The notes beneath the pieces were generated by a model. The model did no database searches and was not told the origin of the DNA. It was given only the letters and a program-made list of their open reading frames with translations. A stretch of 64,000 nt of DNA from CAZLFA01 sp964558665. GTDB taxonomy: Bacteria; Desulfobacterota; Syntrophia; Syntrophales; PHBD01. Positions within the stretch are counted from its first letter, which is position 1. Every line of letters starts with the position of its first letter. The stretch is from assembly GCA_964558665.1 (NCBI GenBank), contig CAZLFA010000001.1, positions 62,001 through 126,000 of the forward strand, read 5' to 3'. Positions 1 to 8,835 of the stretch are shown here, piece by piece. Made by a program: the position numbers and the translations under genes.

Positions 1-1
1 T

Positions 2-331
2 GCCGTTGACGATTTCATGCCCCCTGTCGATGAAGCGAAAATGGAGAAGGCTATGGCCATGCTGACCAGAGAGGCTGAGAATATAAACGAAGACGATCCG
101 CGTCAGGCAGCGGAACTGATGCGCAAACTGTCCGATGCTACCGGCATGAAGCTGGGTTCGGGGATGGAAGAGGCTTTAAGGCGTCTTGAAAAAGGTGAAG
201 ACCCGGAAAAGATTGAACAGGAAATGGGTGATCTCCTGGAGGGTGAGGAACCCTTTATAATAGATGCGAAAGGTGTTAAAGCGCAGAGAGTAAAAAGACC
301 GCAGATCGACGAGACGCTGTATGATCTGTGA
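2..331 (+). CDS. C-terminal part of a FmdB-like zinc-ribbon protein (cut by window edge)
   Basis: The reading frame is open from the first complete codon, so the gene starts before the window; the internal Met at 17 is not the true start. The visible 109 residues are acidic and helical, with a segment reading GMEEALRRLEKGEDPEKIE and the end DETLYDL. I recognise this as the C-terminal extension of deltaproteobacterial FmdB-type proteins, which carry two CxxC zinc-binding motifs at the N terminus. That N-terminal part is outside the window, so the zinc ribbon itself is not seen. The function of the family is unknown, possibly regulatory. The stop codon overlaps the likely GTG start of kup, which suggests translational coupling. 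Confidence 0.65.
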   Translation, partial: AVDDFMPPVDEAKMEKAMAMLTREAENINEDDPRQAAELMRKLSDATGMKLGSGMEEALRRLEKGEDPEKIEQEMGDLLEGEEPFIIDAKGVKAQRVKRPQIDETLYDL

Positions 332-2175
332 CAAGGAGAGTTGCCATTAACTCAGAAAACCAGGCCGAGCAGGAATCATTCTGGGGCGGTGTCATAAAAT
401 CCATGGGGCTGGTCTTCGGCGATATCGGTACCAGTCCCATTTATACACTTACCGTTGTCTTCACGCTGACCAGGCCGACTTACGACAATGTGATGGGGAT
501 CCTGTCTCTGGTTGTCTGGACGCTGACGCTCCTTGTTACAGTCGAGTATGCATGGCTTGCCATGAGCCTGGACAGGGAAGGTCAGGGCGGCGAGATCATG
601 CTCCGGGAGATCCTTATCAGGCTGCTCAAGTCAGGTAAAGTGATGACTTTTGCCGGTCTGCTCACCTTTATCGGTGTTTCCCTGCTGCTGGGAGACGGTG
701 TTATCACCCCCGCCATAAGTATCATGTCGGCAGTGGAAGGTCTGCTGCTCATTCCCGGGATGGAGGGCCTTCGTCATGAATTTCTTATCGGTGGTGCATC
801 GGTAATTGCGCTTCTTCTTTTCTTTTTCCAGCACAAGGGAACAGATAAGGTGGCCGTAACCTTCGGTCCTATAATGATGATGTGGTTTCTGGTGCTTGCC
901 GCAGCCGGTATGATTTCCCTTATCGGCATGCCGGAAGTGGTGAAGGCGGTAAACCCTTACTATGCCGTCAATTTTCTTTCCAATAACGGTGTGGCCGGAT
1001 TTCTGGTTCTGTCGGATGTCGTCCTCTGTGCGACAGGCGGTGAGGCCCTTTACGCCGACATGGGGCATCTCGGCAAAAAACCCATTATCAGGGCATGGGG
1101 TTTTGTGTTCGTCGCCCTTGTCATAAACTATCTGGGGCAAGGTGTTTTCGCCATACAAAATCCGGAGGCCAAATTTCTTCTTTTCGGCATGGTGCAGAAA
1201 CAGGCCCCGTTTCTCTATATACCGTTTCTCATCTTGACCATCACTGCCACGGTGATAGCCTCGCAGGCTATTATCAGCGGCGTGTTTTCCATCGTGTACC
1301 AGGGAATAACAACCAGGCTGATGCCGCTCATGAAGGTTGATTATACATCGAGCAAGATTAAATCCCAGATATACATCGGCGCGGTGAACTGGTTTTTGAT
1401 GATGGCAGTTATTTTAATGATTCTTATTTTCAAGAAATCGGAAAACCTGGCGGCCGCATACGGAATGGCGGTTACTGGTTCCATGAGTATTACAGCAATA
1501 ATGATGCTCATGGTGTTTATCATGACGAAGAACAAATGGAAAATCCCCATAGTTGTAATTGTCATCCTGATCGACCTTCTCTATCTTTTTTCTACGTTCA
1601 CTAAAATTCCCCACGGCGCCTACTGGTCGCTTATTCTGGCTTCGATCCCCTTTATCACCATCGTGATCTGGACGAACGGCCAGAAGTATCTTTTTCGTTC
1701 CCTGCGTCCCCTCGATCTGCAGACATTCCTTGTGGGTTACGAGCAGGTGTACGGCAAGGGGAAAAATATCAGCGGCACGGCGCTCTTTTTTGCTCGATCA
1801 TGGCAGATAATTCCTCCCTATATCATTCACTGCATGTTCAGAAGCACGATTATTTACGAGAAAAATGTATTCATCTGTATCAACAGGACGGAGAAGCCCT
1901 TCGGAATGGACACAAGATATGTAAGCGATATCGGCACCGGTTTGGATGCGCTGGAAATAAATGCCGGATACAGAGATATGGTGGACCTGGGGGAGATATT
2001 GAAGAAACACGGCATTAAAGAGAAGATAATATTCTACGGCGTGGAGGAAATATCAACCAATAACCCCGCGTGGCGCATCTTCAGTTTTATTAAAAAGGTT
2101 ACCCCCAACTTTGTGCAGTTCAATAAAATACCCGCCGCGAAACTGCATGGTGTTGTAACACGTGTGGAGATGTAA
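328..2175 (+). CDS. kup: KUP-family potassium uptake transporter
   Basis: A 615-residue integral membrane protein that imports K+ with H+ across the inner membrane. The family signature GDIGTSPIYTL lies near residue 32, followed by about twelve hydrophobic segments through residue 450 and a roughly 150-residue hydrophilic C-terminal domain, which is the normal KUP layout and length. The start is uncertain. GTG at 328 overlaps the previous stop but has no good ribosome-binding site. An AAGGAGAG sequence lies just inside the frame (332-339) and would suit an unusual ATT start at 346. The first in-frame ATG (403) would remove residues before the signature. No Kdp or Trk genes are next to it. Confidence 0.93.
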   Translation: MTRRVAINSENQAEQESFWGGVIKSMGLVFGDIGTSPIYTLTVVFTLTRPTYDNVMGILSLVVWTLTLLVTVEYAWLAMSLDREGQGGEIMLREILIRLLKSGKVMTFAGLLTFIGVSLLLGDGVITPAISIMSAVEGLLLIPGMEGLRHEFLIGGASVIALLLFFFQHKGTDKVAVTFGPIMMMWFLVLAAAGMISLIGMPEVVKAVNPYYAVNFLSNNGVAGFLVLSDVVLCATGGEALYADMGHLGKKPIIRAWGFVFVALVINYLGQGVFAIQNPEAKFLLFGMVQKQAPFLYIPFLILTITATVIASQAIISGVFSIVYQGITTRLMPLMKVDYTSSKIKSQIYIGAVNWFLMMAVILMILIFKKSENLAAAYGMAVTGSMSITAIMMLMVFIMTKNKWKIPIVVIVILIDLLYLFSTFTKIPHGAYWSLILASIPFITIVIWTNGQKYLFRSLRPLDLQTFLVGYEQVYGKGKNISGTALFFARSWQIIPPYIIHCMFRSTIIYEKNVFICINRTEKPFGMDTRYVSDIGTGLDALEINAGYRDMVDLGEILKKHGIKEKIIFYGVEEISTNNPAWRIFSFIKKVTPNFVQFNKIPAAKLHGVVTRVEM

Positions 2176-2567
2176 TCCGCATACTTCCAAAATCGGATAC
2201 TAATTACACCGGATTACAATCTGTAAGACACCAGCCTTAAAATACCCATCACTTTTAACATCCTGAAACCGAATCTTTTTTTACAACCCTTATTTTTTTA
2301 GAGTGTTTTTCAGCGGGTTTTCAAGGGTTGTTACAGAGATGACACAATATGCATCCCCGGATAAATGATAACGTTTATCCGGCATGGCGCTGCATTCAAC
2401 GTTCGGAAAAAATACTGCTCGTGAAACCAAGCGGCCGGTGCCGCCTTTGATGTATCATCCGTTTTTCAACCCTTAAAATATTCAGGTAGAAATTCAGGGT
2501 TTTTACAGGGTTGTCGTAATCTTGCTGCTGATCTATTCAGTTCAACAAATATTATCGAGGTTTCTAC
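2176..2567. other. 392-bp intergenic region rich in inverted repeats
   Basis: No convincing ORF is present between kup and gspG. The region holds a 9-bp inverted repeat ACAACCCTT/AAGGGTTGT (2283-2291 and 2323-2331) around a T-rich stretch, and a perfect 9-bp hairpin CCGGATAAA/TTTATCCGG (2357-2382, 8-nt loop). A second CAACCC...GGGTTG pair near 2470-2515 has flanks resembling the first. One of these could end the kup transcript, although none is a textbook hairpin followed by a T-run. The gspG promoter must lie in the last part, but I cannot pick a clear -35/-10 pair. Confidence 0.5.
2357..2382. repeat. Perfect 9-bp hairpin downstream of kup
   Basis: CCGGATAAA at 2357-2365 and TTTATCCGG at 2374-2382 form a perfect stem with an 8-nt loop. 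There is no T-run after it on either strand, so it is better read as a transcript-end or protein-binding dyad than as an intrinsic terminator. Confidence 0.45.
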
Positions 2568-2996
2568 ATGAAAATCAAGTTGATTGTGAAGAAAAACAGT
2601 CGCGGTTTTACGCTGATTGAAATGATTGTGGTCATGGTCATGATCGCCCTGCTGGCATCGCTTGTGGCGCCGAAGCTTTTCCCTAAACTGGGCAAAGGTA
2701 AGCAGTCTGCCGCTAAAACGCAGATCTAACTGCTAGGCCAGGCACTGGATCATTTTCGCCTCGATACGGCAAGATACCCGACTACGCAGGAAGGTCTGAA
2801 TTCCCTGGTGAACAATCCGGGAATCGAAGAGTGGGATGGACCTTATCTCAAGAAGGGGTTGCCTAACGATCCATGGGGAAGAGCTTATATATATCAATCG
2901 CCGGGGACTCATGCGGAATATGATTTGAGTTCATTCGGAAGAGACGGGAACCCGGGCGGCGAAGGCGAAGACAGGGATGTGGTCAGTTGGGAGTAA
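2568..2996 (+). pseudogene. gspG: Type II secretion major pseudopilin GspG, interrupted by an in-frame TAA
   Basis: The frame begins MKIKLIVKKNSRGFTLIEM, with a type IV prepilin cleavage site (G/FTLIE) followed by a hydrophobic helix, as in pseudopilins. A TAA at 2727-2729 stops it after 53 codons. The same frame continues without any shift as LLGQALDHFRLDTARYPTT and PNDPWGRAYIYQSPG to a stop at 2994-2996. That continuation is the conserved C-terminal half of GspG, including the DGPYLKK and DPWGxxY regions. In relatives the interrupted position is usually Glu or Lys, so a single base change (GAA to TAA) would explain it. It is either a recent pseudogene, a sequencing error, or (less likely) a readthrough site. 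gspD follows with overlapping ends. Confidence 0.85.
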
Positions 2997-3070
2997 AGGC
3001 GGTTTCAGGCATGAGTGGTCTCCCGGCAATAATAATCGAAATGATAATAACTTTTAAAAAAGGTGTTGTC

Positions 3071-5446
3071 TTGCACAGCAGGTACGGATATGCGGCATTA
3101 GTTGCTCTTCTTGTCGTCATTACCGTCCTTGATCCGGTCAAAATATTTGCAGACCAAAAGAAGCAGACTTTGGATGGTAAAGAGATTTCTTTGAGTGTTG
3201 GCGTTAATCTGGCGCAAAGTAATGATATCCGGGGTGTATCCGTCCCCGGAACTCCCGGGAAAAATGATCCTGCCATCGGCGTCAAACCGGATGTCGTTCC
3301 TCCTTCAAAAAACGTACAGGTACAGTCCTCCTCTGCTCCCCCGCCGCAGAACAGCTTGAGCCCGTCCCAAAAACCTGCCGCCGCTGCACAAGTCTATTCA
3401 AATAAGCAGGCGGCTCAGGGGCAAGGTACGAAGAAAATAGTATATGGCACACGGCAAGAGAAAACACTGGAACAGAAATCCGCGGAGCAGCCGCATGCGG
3501 TGCAAAAGCATTCTTCTGCTGTGGCTGACCAAAAGTCCGGCGCGGTGTCTGCTAAACCCCAGGCTCCAGTGCAAAATCATCCAGCCGGCCAGGTTGTTTC
3601 CCCATTCCGTGAAAAGAATGATGTTCCAAAAACAGTTCCGCATGCACAGCATGGTTCGCCCGTTCAAAAGCAGGCTCATGGCCGCGGGCACGTAAGCCTG
3701 AATTTTGATGACGCCGATGTCTATGAAGTCGTTCAGACGATTTTCAGCTCAGTTTTAAGAGTTAACTATATTATAGATCCTCGAGTGAAAGGACGCGTTA
3801 CATTCAGGTCCGTAACACCCGTTGCACATGAAAAGGTGCTGCCGCTTATGGAAGTTATTCTAAGGCTGAATGGCGTGGCTGTTGTTGAGGAGAGCGGCCT
3901 GTACCGGATTATTCCCATAAGTGAAATTGCCAGGGAGCCGGCAGCAATAGGCATCGGTAGGGCGGCCGACGCTGTCAGGCTTCAGGGAACAGCTCTGTTG
4001 CAGGTCATTCCCATAAGCCATATGATGTCTACGGAAATGGTTCGTCTGCTCACTCCCTTCCTTTCAACCAACGCCTCCATCATCGATGTGCCCAAAAGCA
4101 ATCAGATTGTCGTGGTCGATACGGATGCCAACGTGAAACGTATCCTCCAGCTTGTGGCCATCTTTGACAATGAGCAGCAGAAACAGAAGGGACCGCAGAT
4201 TTTTGTCTATCATGTGCAGAACAGTAAGGCCAGGGACATAGTGACAATTCTCAATCAGATATTTCTGGGTTCGAAAGCACCTGCAGCTTTGCCTGCACAC
4301 GCACCGGCGGCAATAAATACGACCACGGGGCAGGCGGTGCCCAATCCTTCAGTGAAGCAGTTTGCGTCACCTGCAGTGCATTCCGCTTCGCTCCAGCGCA
4401 TGTCTGCCTCCGGCGCTGACGCCCTCGTATCCGATATCACGAAGATTTTTGCGAACGAGATTATCAACGCCGTGATTGTCTTTGGAACTCCCGAGGACTA
4501 CGAGATTATCAAGGACACAATAAAGAAAATTGATATCGTCCCCAGGCAGGTGATCATAGAGGGAGTTATTGCGCAGATATCAATGACCGACAGCATGAGC
4601 CTGGGGCTGGCCTGGACCATAAATGCCGAAATTGGTGTCACGAGCGGCAAGATCAGCTTCAATCCGGCCAATCTGGCGGCGGATAAGCAACCGACGAGCG
4701 GATTCTCTTATGTCGGCACAGACACGGCAGGCAGCATCAAGGCGGTGATCTCGGCGCTCGCATCGCAATCCAAGGCAAAACTGCTTGCATCGCCGCACAT
4801 ACTGGTCTCCGACAACCGGGAGGCAAGGATACAGGTTGGTCAGTCCGTTCCGATACCGACTTCCGAGACATACGGAAGCAGCACCATCGCGCCTCAGAGG
4901 ACAATACAGTACAAGGACATCGGCATCATACTGAAGGTGAAGCCGCAGATCAACGACAGCGGCCTGGTATCTCTTGATATATCGCAGGAAGTGTCAACAT
5001 ACTCTACGGTGCTGCTGTATGCCGATGAAAAACAGATTGTGCTGGATAAAACGGAGGCAACGACAACCCTTACAGTGCAGGACGGGCAGACGATCATCAT
5101 AGGCGGACTCATAAGGGAGGATAACAGCAAGTCCAGGGTTGGCATTCCATTTCTCAGCAGAATACCATTGCTTGGATACCTTTTCGGAAATACGGATGAG
5201 GGGGGGAAGAGAAATGAAATCATTATCCTTCTCACGCCGCATGTCATGAAAAACCAGCGTGATGCAGTGGATATCACTTCCGGTTTCGTGGATAAATTCA
5301 TGGAAAAAAACAAGAATGGTCCTGTGAGAAAAGAGGATCTTCTGAAAAAGAAGCAGCAGGAGATCAAGGAACAGAGCAAAGAAGTGAAAGGGCAAGATTT
5401 GAAGAAGAAAAACAGTCCTGTCGGCCATATGAATAATAAGGAGTAG
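3071..5446 (+). CDS. gspD: Type II secretion secretin GspD
   Basis: This is the outer-membrane secretin that forms the exit pore of type II secretion. From the chosen TTG start, preceded by AGGTG at 5-nt spacing, the protein is 791 residues and begins with a clean signal peptide (HSRYGYAALVALLVVITVL, cleavage near FA/DQ). Earlier in-frame starts are TTG 2987, ATG 3011 and ATG 3041. Next comes an unusual Pro/Gln/Ser/Ala-rich stretch of about 180 residues. The N0 domain then begins near SLNFDDADVYEVVQTI, followed by the secretin N repeats and the C-terminal secretin core with the VPIPTSETYGSS and GGLIRE motifs. The C-terminal tail is very Lys/Glu-rich. No gspC, gspE or gspF lies nearby, so the assembly ATPase must be encoded elsewhere. 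Confidence 0.92.
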   Translation: MHSRYGYAALVALLVVITVLDPVKIFADQKKQTLDGKEISLSVGVNLAQSNDIRGVSVPGTPGKNDPAIGVKPDVVPPSKNVQVQSSSAPPPQNSLSPSQKPAAAAQVYSNKQAAQGQGTKKIVYGTRQEKTLEQKSAEQPHAVQKHSSAVADQKSGAVSAKPQAPVQNHPAGQVVSPFREKNDVPKTVPHAQHGSPVQKQAHGRGHVSLNFDDADVYEVVQTIFSSVLRVNYIIDPRVKGRVTFRSVTPVAHEKVLPLMEVILRLNGVAVVEESGLYRIIPISEIAREPAAIGIGRAADAVRLQGTALLQVIPISHMMSTEMVRLLTPFLSTNASIIDVPKSNQIVVVDTDANVKRILQLVAIFDNEQQKQKGPQIFVYHVQNSKARDIVTILNQIFLGSKAPAALPAHAPAAINTTTGQAVPNPSVKQFASPAVHSASLQRMSASGADALVSDITKIFANEIINAVIVFGTPEDYEIIKDTIKKIDIVPRQVIIEGVIAQISMTDSMSLGLAWTINAEIGVTSGKISFNPANLAADKQPTSGFSYVGTDTAGSIKAVISALASQSKAKLLASPHILVSDNREARIQVGQSVPIPTSETYGSSTIAPQRTIQYKDIGIILKVKPQINDSGLVSLDISQEVSTYSTVLLYADEKQIVLDKTEATTTLTVQDGQTIIIGGLIREDNSKSRVGIPFLSRIPLLGYLFGNTDEGGKRNEIIILLTPHVMKNQRDAVDITSGFVDKFMEKNKNGPVRKEDLLKKKQQEIKEQSKEVKGQDLKKKNSPVGHMNNKE

Positions 5447-5451
5447 GTATT

Positions 5452-6114
5452 ATGAATTATGATACTCAGTTTGCTGACATCCGAATTCACATCATCGGAT
5501 CGCATCGGATGCAGAATGAATTGATATCCTACTTTCTCGGGAGGATGACAGGTGCAGATTGCATGGTGATAGATGATCCTGAAAGACATATACAGGACGC
5601 CGGCTGTGCCGGTGGAAACAGGCTGCTGGTTTTGTGGGATTATGATGGAGAAGATATATGCAGTTTGCTGAAAAAAATATGTACCAATGAATCAAATAAT
5701 GGACCGGCTGCATTTATTGCACTGCTGAATGTAACGACTATGATGGATATTGAGCAGCAGTGGCTGAAACAGGGGTTGCGCGGAATATTCCATAAAGAGG
5801 ATTCATTGAGCACGCTGCTTTCGGGTGTCAAGCATATCTGCACCGGCGGTTTGTGGTATTCAAGGGATTCTATGGCAAGGATGATTCTCAGGAATAATGC
5901 TGAAAATGAATATTTGAGCACAACAAGCCTCACCCCCAGGCAGATTGAGATATTAAAGCTGCTGGCAAACGGGGCATCGAATAAAGATATATCGGATAAA
6001 CTTTGCATCAGCACCAATACCGTGCGCACTCATCTGTATGGAATATTCCAGATAATCAAGGTCTCCAGCCGCCATCAGGCGGCAAGATGGGCGATAAAGA
6101 ACTTTTCTCTATAA
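5452..6114 (+). CDS. LuxR/CsgD-type transcriptional regulator
   Basis: A 220-residue protein started by ATG with AAGGAG a few bases upstream, five bases after the gspD stop. The C-terminal 65 residues (LTPRQIEILKLLANGASNK...NTVRTHL) form a LuxR/FixJ helix-turn-helix. The N-terminal 140 residues have the alternating beta/alpha pattern of a receiver domain, but the usual DD pocket, phosphorylated Asp and Lys are not clear. It therefore looks like a degenerate receiver, as in CsgD. Its position after gspG-gspD suggests control of surface or secretion genes, which is inference. Confidence 0.8.
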   Translation: MNYDTQFADIRIHIIGSHRMQNELISYFLGRMTGADCMVIDDPERHIQDAGCAGGNRLLVLWDYDGEDICSLLKKICTNESNNGPAAFIALLNVTTMMDIEQQWLKQGLRGIFHKEDSLSTLLSGVKHICTGGLWYSRDSMARMILRNNAENEYLSTTSLTPRQIEILKLLANGASNKDISDKLCISTNTVRTHLYGIFQIIKVSSRHQAARWAIKNFSL

Positions 6115-6134
6115 CGAAAGCGTAATGTTTTTTT

Positions 6135-6180
6135 CAGGGGCAGGACGGCAGGAGCCGGTCACTCATCGGCCCCTGTTGTT
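6135..6180. terminator. Probable terminator between convergent genes
   Basis: CAGGGGC (6135-6141) pairs with GCCCCTG (6169-6175), with a small inner CGGC/GCCG stem, followed on the plus strand by TTGTTTTG. It lies between the convergent luxR-type gene and the ferritin-like gene, as expected for a terminator serving the plus-strand operon. Confidence 0.5.
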
Positions 6181-6207
6181 TTGCATAGAGAAAGAAATGT
6201 CCTAAAC

Positions 6208-6732
6208 TCAGGCGCCGCCGTCCAGCCAGCCGGATTTGTCCCTCTTTCTGTACCAGGCCGCAGGATCTACAAGGAACTCCTCTGTTTCTTTTAGGGAGCA
6301 AAAATGGTCGTTCTCAATCCGTGAAAGAAGTTCGAAAAAGGCCTTTTCTCCGGGATCCTGCGATTTGGCGCCGAGGGCGGCATAGAAGTCCCTGCCTTTG
6401 CGCTCGAAGTCCAGGGCAATGCGAACGGCCTTCAGATCGTTCTCATTGCCGGAAGGCATTTCCTCCGTTTGTTGCCTTATCTTCTGGATAAGGGCCTTTA
6501 CCTCTGTTCCCCGGACATCCAGCGGAACGGTTTCCGGCCATTTCTCCTGTTTCTTCCATTTTTCATTTAACTGCCTGAGCTTTTCGTAATGCTCGCTCTC
6601 TTCCGCTGCGATTTTTTCGAATAGCCTCTTGCCGAAGAGATTTTGTGTTTTTGCTGCATGTTCGAGATAAAAATCGCGCTCTGCCGTTTCATTCTTAAGG
6701 GCCACCTCTAGGGCATTGATGCGATTGTCCAT
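6208..6732 (-). CDS. Rubrerythrin-like ferritin-fold protein (first of pair)
   Basis: A 174-residue all-helical protein. The start MDNRIN at 6732 is preferred over the ATG at 6744 because GGAG lies six bases before it. Two helix pairs carry metal-ligand patterns of the ferritin-like superfamily: E-x6-Y (ETAERDFYLEHA), EExxHxE (AAEESEHYEKL), then a second E...RDFY and a later ExDH-like IENDHFCSL. Such proteins bind a di-iron centre and in anaerobes reduce peroxide or store iron. There is no rubredoxin (CxxC) domain. It lies next to a related gene in the same orientation and probably shares a transcript with it. Confidence 0.75.
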   Translation of the reverse strand: MDNRINALEVALKNETAERDFYLEHAAKTQNLFGKRLFEKIAAEESEHYEKLRQLNEKWKKQEKWPETVPLDVRGTEVKALIQKIRQQTEEMPSGNENDLKAVRIALDFERKGRDFYAALGAKSQDPGEKAFFELLSRIENDHFCSLKETEEFLVDPAAWYRKRDKSGWLDGGA

Positions 6733-6780
6733 ATGAATCTCCATTTCGATATTTTTTCTGTTAACGATGATGTATCAATT

Positions 6781-7260
6781 CTAAAGCTTTACAGCTTTTT
6801 TCAGAGCGAGAAGCTTTTTCCAGTGCGATCTTTCTTCATTGATGATCTGCTGCAGGACCTCTGCATTCTCTTTTCCAAACCCCTCCTCTTTGATCTCCAG
6901 ATAAAAAAGAATCGTTTCCTTTTCCAGCATGATCCCCATGTCAAGGGCTGCATTGAAGTCTGCAGGGTCAAGCTGTGCGTAGGATTTTTCCGCTTTTTCC
7001 AGTATGCTTGCCGCATATTCGTTGAGAAACATCCCGTATTCACCCGGATAATCATAGCGCGGCGTGTAATCGGCTATTTTTCCCAGCATAGTCCTGAAAG
7101 TGCCGGCATGTCTTTCCTCTTCGGCTGCGAGAACGGCAAACGCGCCCTTTGCTTCGGGTGATTGGAGTGTATCATATAGTCTTTTATACAACTCCAGCCC
7201 CTTTCGTTCTATTCTCACCGCCACTTCGAGAACATCTACAAACTCTTTAAAGTGCGACAT
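6781..7260 (-). CDS. Rubrerythrin-like ferritin-fold protein (second of pair)
   Basis: A 159-residue protein with GGGAGG upstream of its ATG. It shows the four-helix ferritin-like pattern with likely di-iron ligands: E at VRIERKGLELY, EEERH at LAAEEERHAGTF, E at LEKETILFY and EERSH near the end. This is the upstream gene of the pair, since transcription runs right to left. Like its neighbour it lacks a rubredoxin-type Cys4 domain. A role in oxidative-stress defence or iron handling of an anaerobe is likely from the family and is not shown by the sequence alone. Confidence 0.78.
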   Translation of the reverse strand: MSHFKEFVDVLEVAVRIERKGLELYKRLYDTLQSPEAKGAFAVLAAEEERHAGTFRTMLGKIADYTPRYDYPGEYGMFLNEYAASILEKAEKSYAQLDPADFNAALDMGIMLEKETILFYLEIKEEGFGKENAEVLQQIINEERSHWKKLLALKKAVKL

Positions 7261-7513
7261 GATAAAACCTCCCGATAAATCTGCAAATGAGATGTTTAGG
7301 GTTATGCGTTATGCGAACATTTTTGGAAGTATAAATAACTTCTGGAAAGAAATCAGAAAACATTCTATAAACAGACAGCTCTGATGGAGGGGCGAGAAAA
7401 ACAGGTCTTTCCATTGAGTCAAGTATATTAATTGAACGCTTTGGTGTCAAGCCGTTATCTTTTTCTCAGCAGATCATGATGAGATTGGTGTGTATAAAGG
7501 AGGAAATGCAGCC

Positions 7514-7951
7514 GTGTTGGATAGAATGAAATCAATAATATCAAACAATAATGTGTGTGTGCTGGCAACCGTTGCCGGAGAAGTTCCGCATTGTTCGCTT
7601 ATGTCCTATGCGCCCGATGAAGAATGCCGGGAATTGTATATGATGACGAGCAGGGACACGAAAAAATTCAACAATCTGCAAAAAAACAAGGCAGTAAGTC
7701 TGCTTATTGATACACGTACGGATGCAGATGGCGAAGATTTATCTAACGTTCATGCCCTGACTGTTGCGGGGACGTTTCAACAAATCATTGATCCTGCCCG
7801 GCGCGAACAGGTGATGAAAGAACTGATAAAGATTCATCCCCATCTCAAGGATTTGGCAAAACAGCAGGAAACGGAGGTGTTTGCCGTTCGTATCCGTTCT
7901 TGCCAACTCCTTCAGGGTGTAGCTGATGCCCACTTTGAAAACATGGAGTAG
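7514..7951 (+). CDS. Pyridoxamine 5'-phosphate oxidase-family flavin-binding protein
   Basis: About 145 residues from a GTG start placed ten bases after GGAGG (7499-7503). The frame is open from GTG 7490, but that start would sit before the ribosome-binding site. The pattern MLDRMKSII..NNVCVLATV followed by SLMSYAPDEECRELYMMTS and KKFNNLQKNKAVSLLID is the split-barrel fold of the PNPOx-like family, which binds FMN or related cofactors. The gene stands alone between divergent neighbours, and its substrate cannot be told from sequence. Confidence 0.75.
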   Translation: MLDRMKSIISNNNVCVLATVAGEVPHCSLMSYAPDEECRELYMMTSRDTKKFNNLQKNKAVSLLIDTRTDADGEDLSNVHALTVAGTFQQIIDPARREQVMKELIKIHPHLKDLAKQQETEVFAVRIRSCQLLQGVADAHFENME

Positions 7952-7968
7952 AGAGACAGGTAATACGA

Positions 7969-8772
7969 TCAAAGTTTGTACGATGTACCCTTGAAAAAAG
8001 TGTAACAGAAAGTGCCGTCTTCATCTGTCGCCCTCATAAGATCCGCTATGCCATTGTTCCACTTTTCTTCAGTAATCAGATTCAATGATATGGCCTGCTG
8101 CTTGACGGCTTCGACCATGGCAATAAAAGTCTTTTTTGAAAACCCATCCACTAGCTCCGGCCTGCTTGCATCGACGTAAACCATGCGCGGAGATATGGCA
8201 ATGTTCTTCATGCCGGCTGCCCTCAGAAGAGGATATAGCTGTCGCCCGATGAGCGCGTTTCCCCCAAGCATTTTCTGGACTCGTATCAGGCATTCAACAG
8301 TTTGTAGAGCGTCCCGGCTTTCCGGATGACAGTAAAAAGAGCCGTGATCGCCTTCTATTGCTGTGAGTGTTCCCCCGGGTTTCAATACATGGATGAGGTT
8401 TCTCAAGGCATCAAGTGGTTTCGGCAGGTGCTCCAGAACAAAACATAAAATGATGTGATCAAAGCTTTCCGCAGCAAACGGCATATTGAAGATATCGGCC
8501 TTTTGAAGTGATACATTTGTTAATTGATAATCCTCGACGGCGATTTTCGCTCTGCTTAATGAATCCTCGGAGATGTCGATTGATACAAATCTTGCTTTTG
8601 GGTTCATTTTGGCAAGAATGATAGTTTGAGCTCCGATACCGCACCCTGCCTCCAGTATAGTACTTCCCGGCGGGTAACAGGAATCATGATGCAGGAGATC
8701 GGCCAGGGTATTTGCCTGATCCGTCAACCGGCATGATTCTTCCTCAGAGTATCCGTGCACATACTCTTGCAT
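7969..8772 (-). CDS. Class I SAM-dependent methyltransferase
   Basis: A 267-residue protein with the Rossmann methyltransferase motifs: ILEAGCGIGAQT (motif I, SAM binding, near residue 40), FVSIDIS (acidic loop), ADIFNMPF, FDHIILCFVLEHL (motif IV/V) and LKPGGTLTAIEGDHGSFY. The C-terminal third is family-specific and probably forms the substrate lid. It lies downstream of and codirectional with an AraC-type regulator, separated by 63 bp. The substrate is unknown; small-molecule methyltransferases of the UbiE/ArsM class have this layout. Confidence 0.8.
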   Translation of the reverse strand: MQEYVHGYSEEESCRLTDQANTLADLLHHDSCYPPGSTILEAGCGIGAQTIILAKMNPKARFVSIDISEDSLSRAKIAVEDYQLTNVSLQKADIFNMPFAAESFDHIILCFVLEHLPKPLDALRNLIHVLKPGGTLTAIEGDHGSFYCHPESRDALQTVECLIRVQKMLGGNALIGRQLYPLLRAAGMKNIAISPRMVYVDASRPELVDGFSKKTFIAMVEAVKQQAISLNLITEEKWNNGIADLMRATDEDGTFCYTFFKGTSYKL

Positions 8773-8835
8773 AAGGTAGTCCCTCCATATTATGTTTTAA
8801 CGGTCTGCTGGACTGAAGTTATAAATAATGAGAAG

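Noticed and set aside
631..1158. 175-codon open frame on the minus strand inside kup
   Set aside because: It is antisense to a well-conserved membrane transporter, is rich in His/Lys without a family pattern, and has no ribosome-binding site.
2700..2760. Programmed readthrough context at the gspG TAA
   Set aside because: The bases after the stop (CTG CTA) do not match a known strong readthrough signal, and no selenocysteine or pyrrolysine logic applies to TAA. A point mutation or error is simpler.
4894..5589. 231-codon minus-strand frame opposite the end of gspD
   Set aside because: Antisense to the secretin core and tail. Its Phe/Ser-rich translation mirrors the Lys/Glu-rich tail codons, so it is a shadow.
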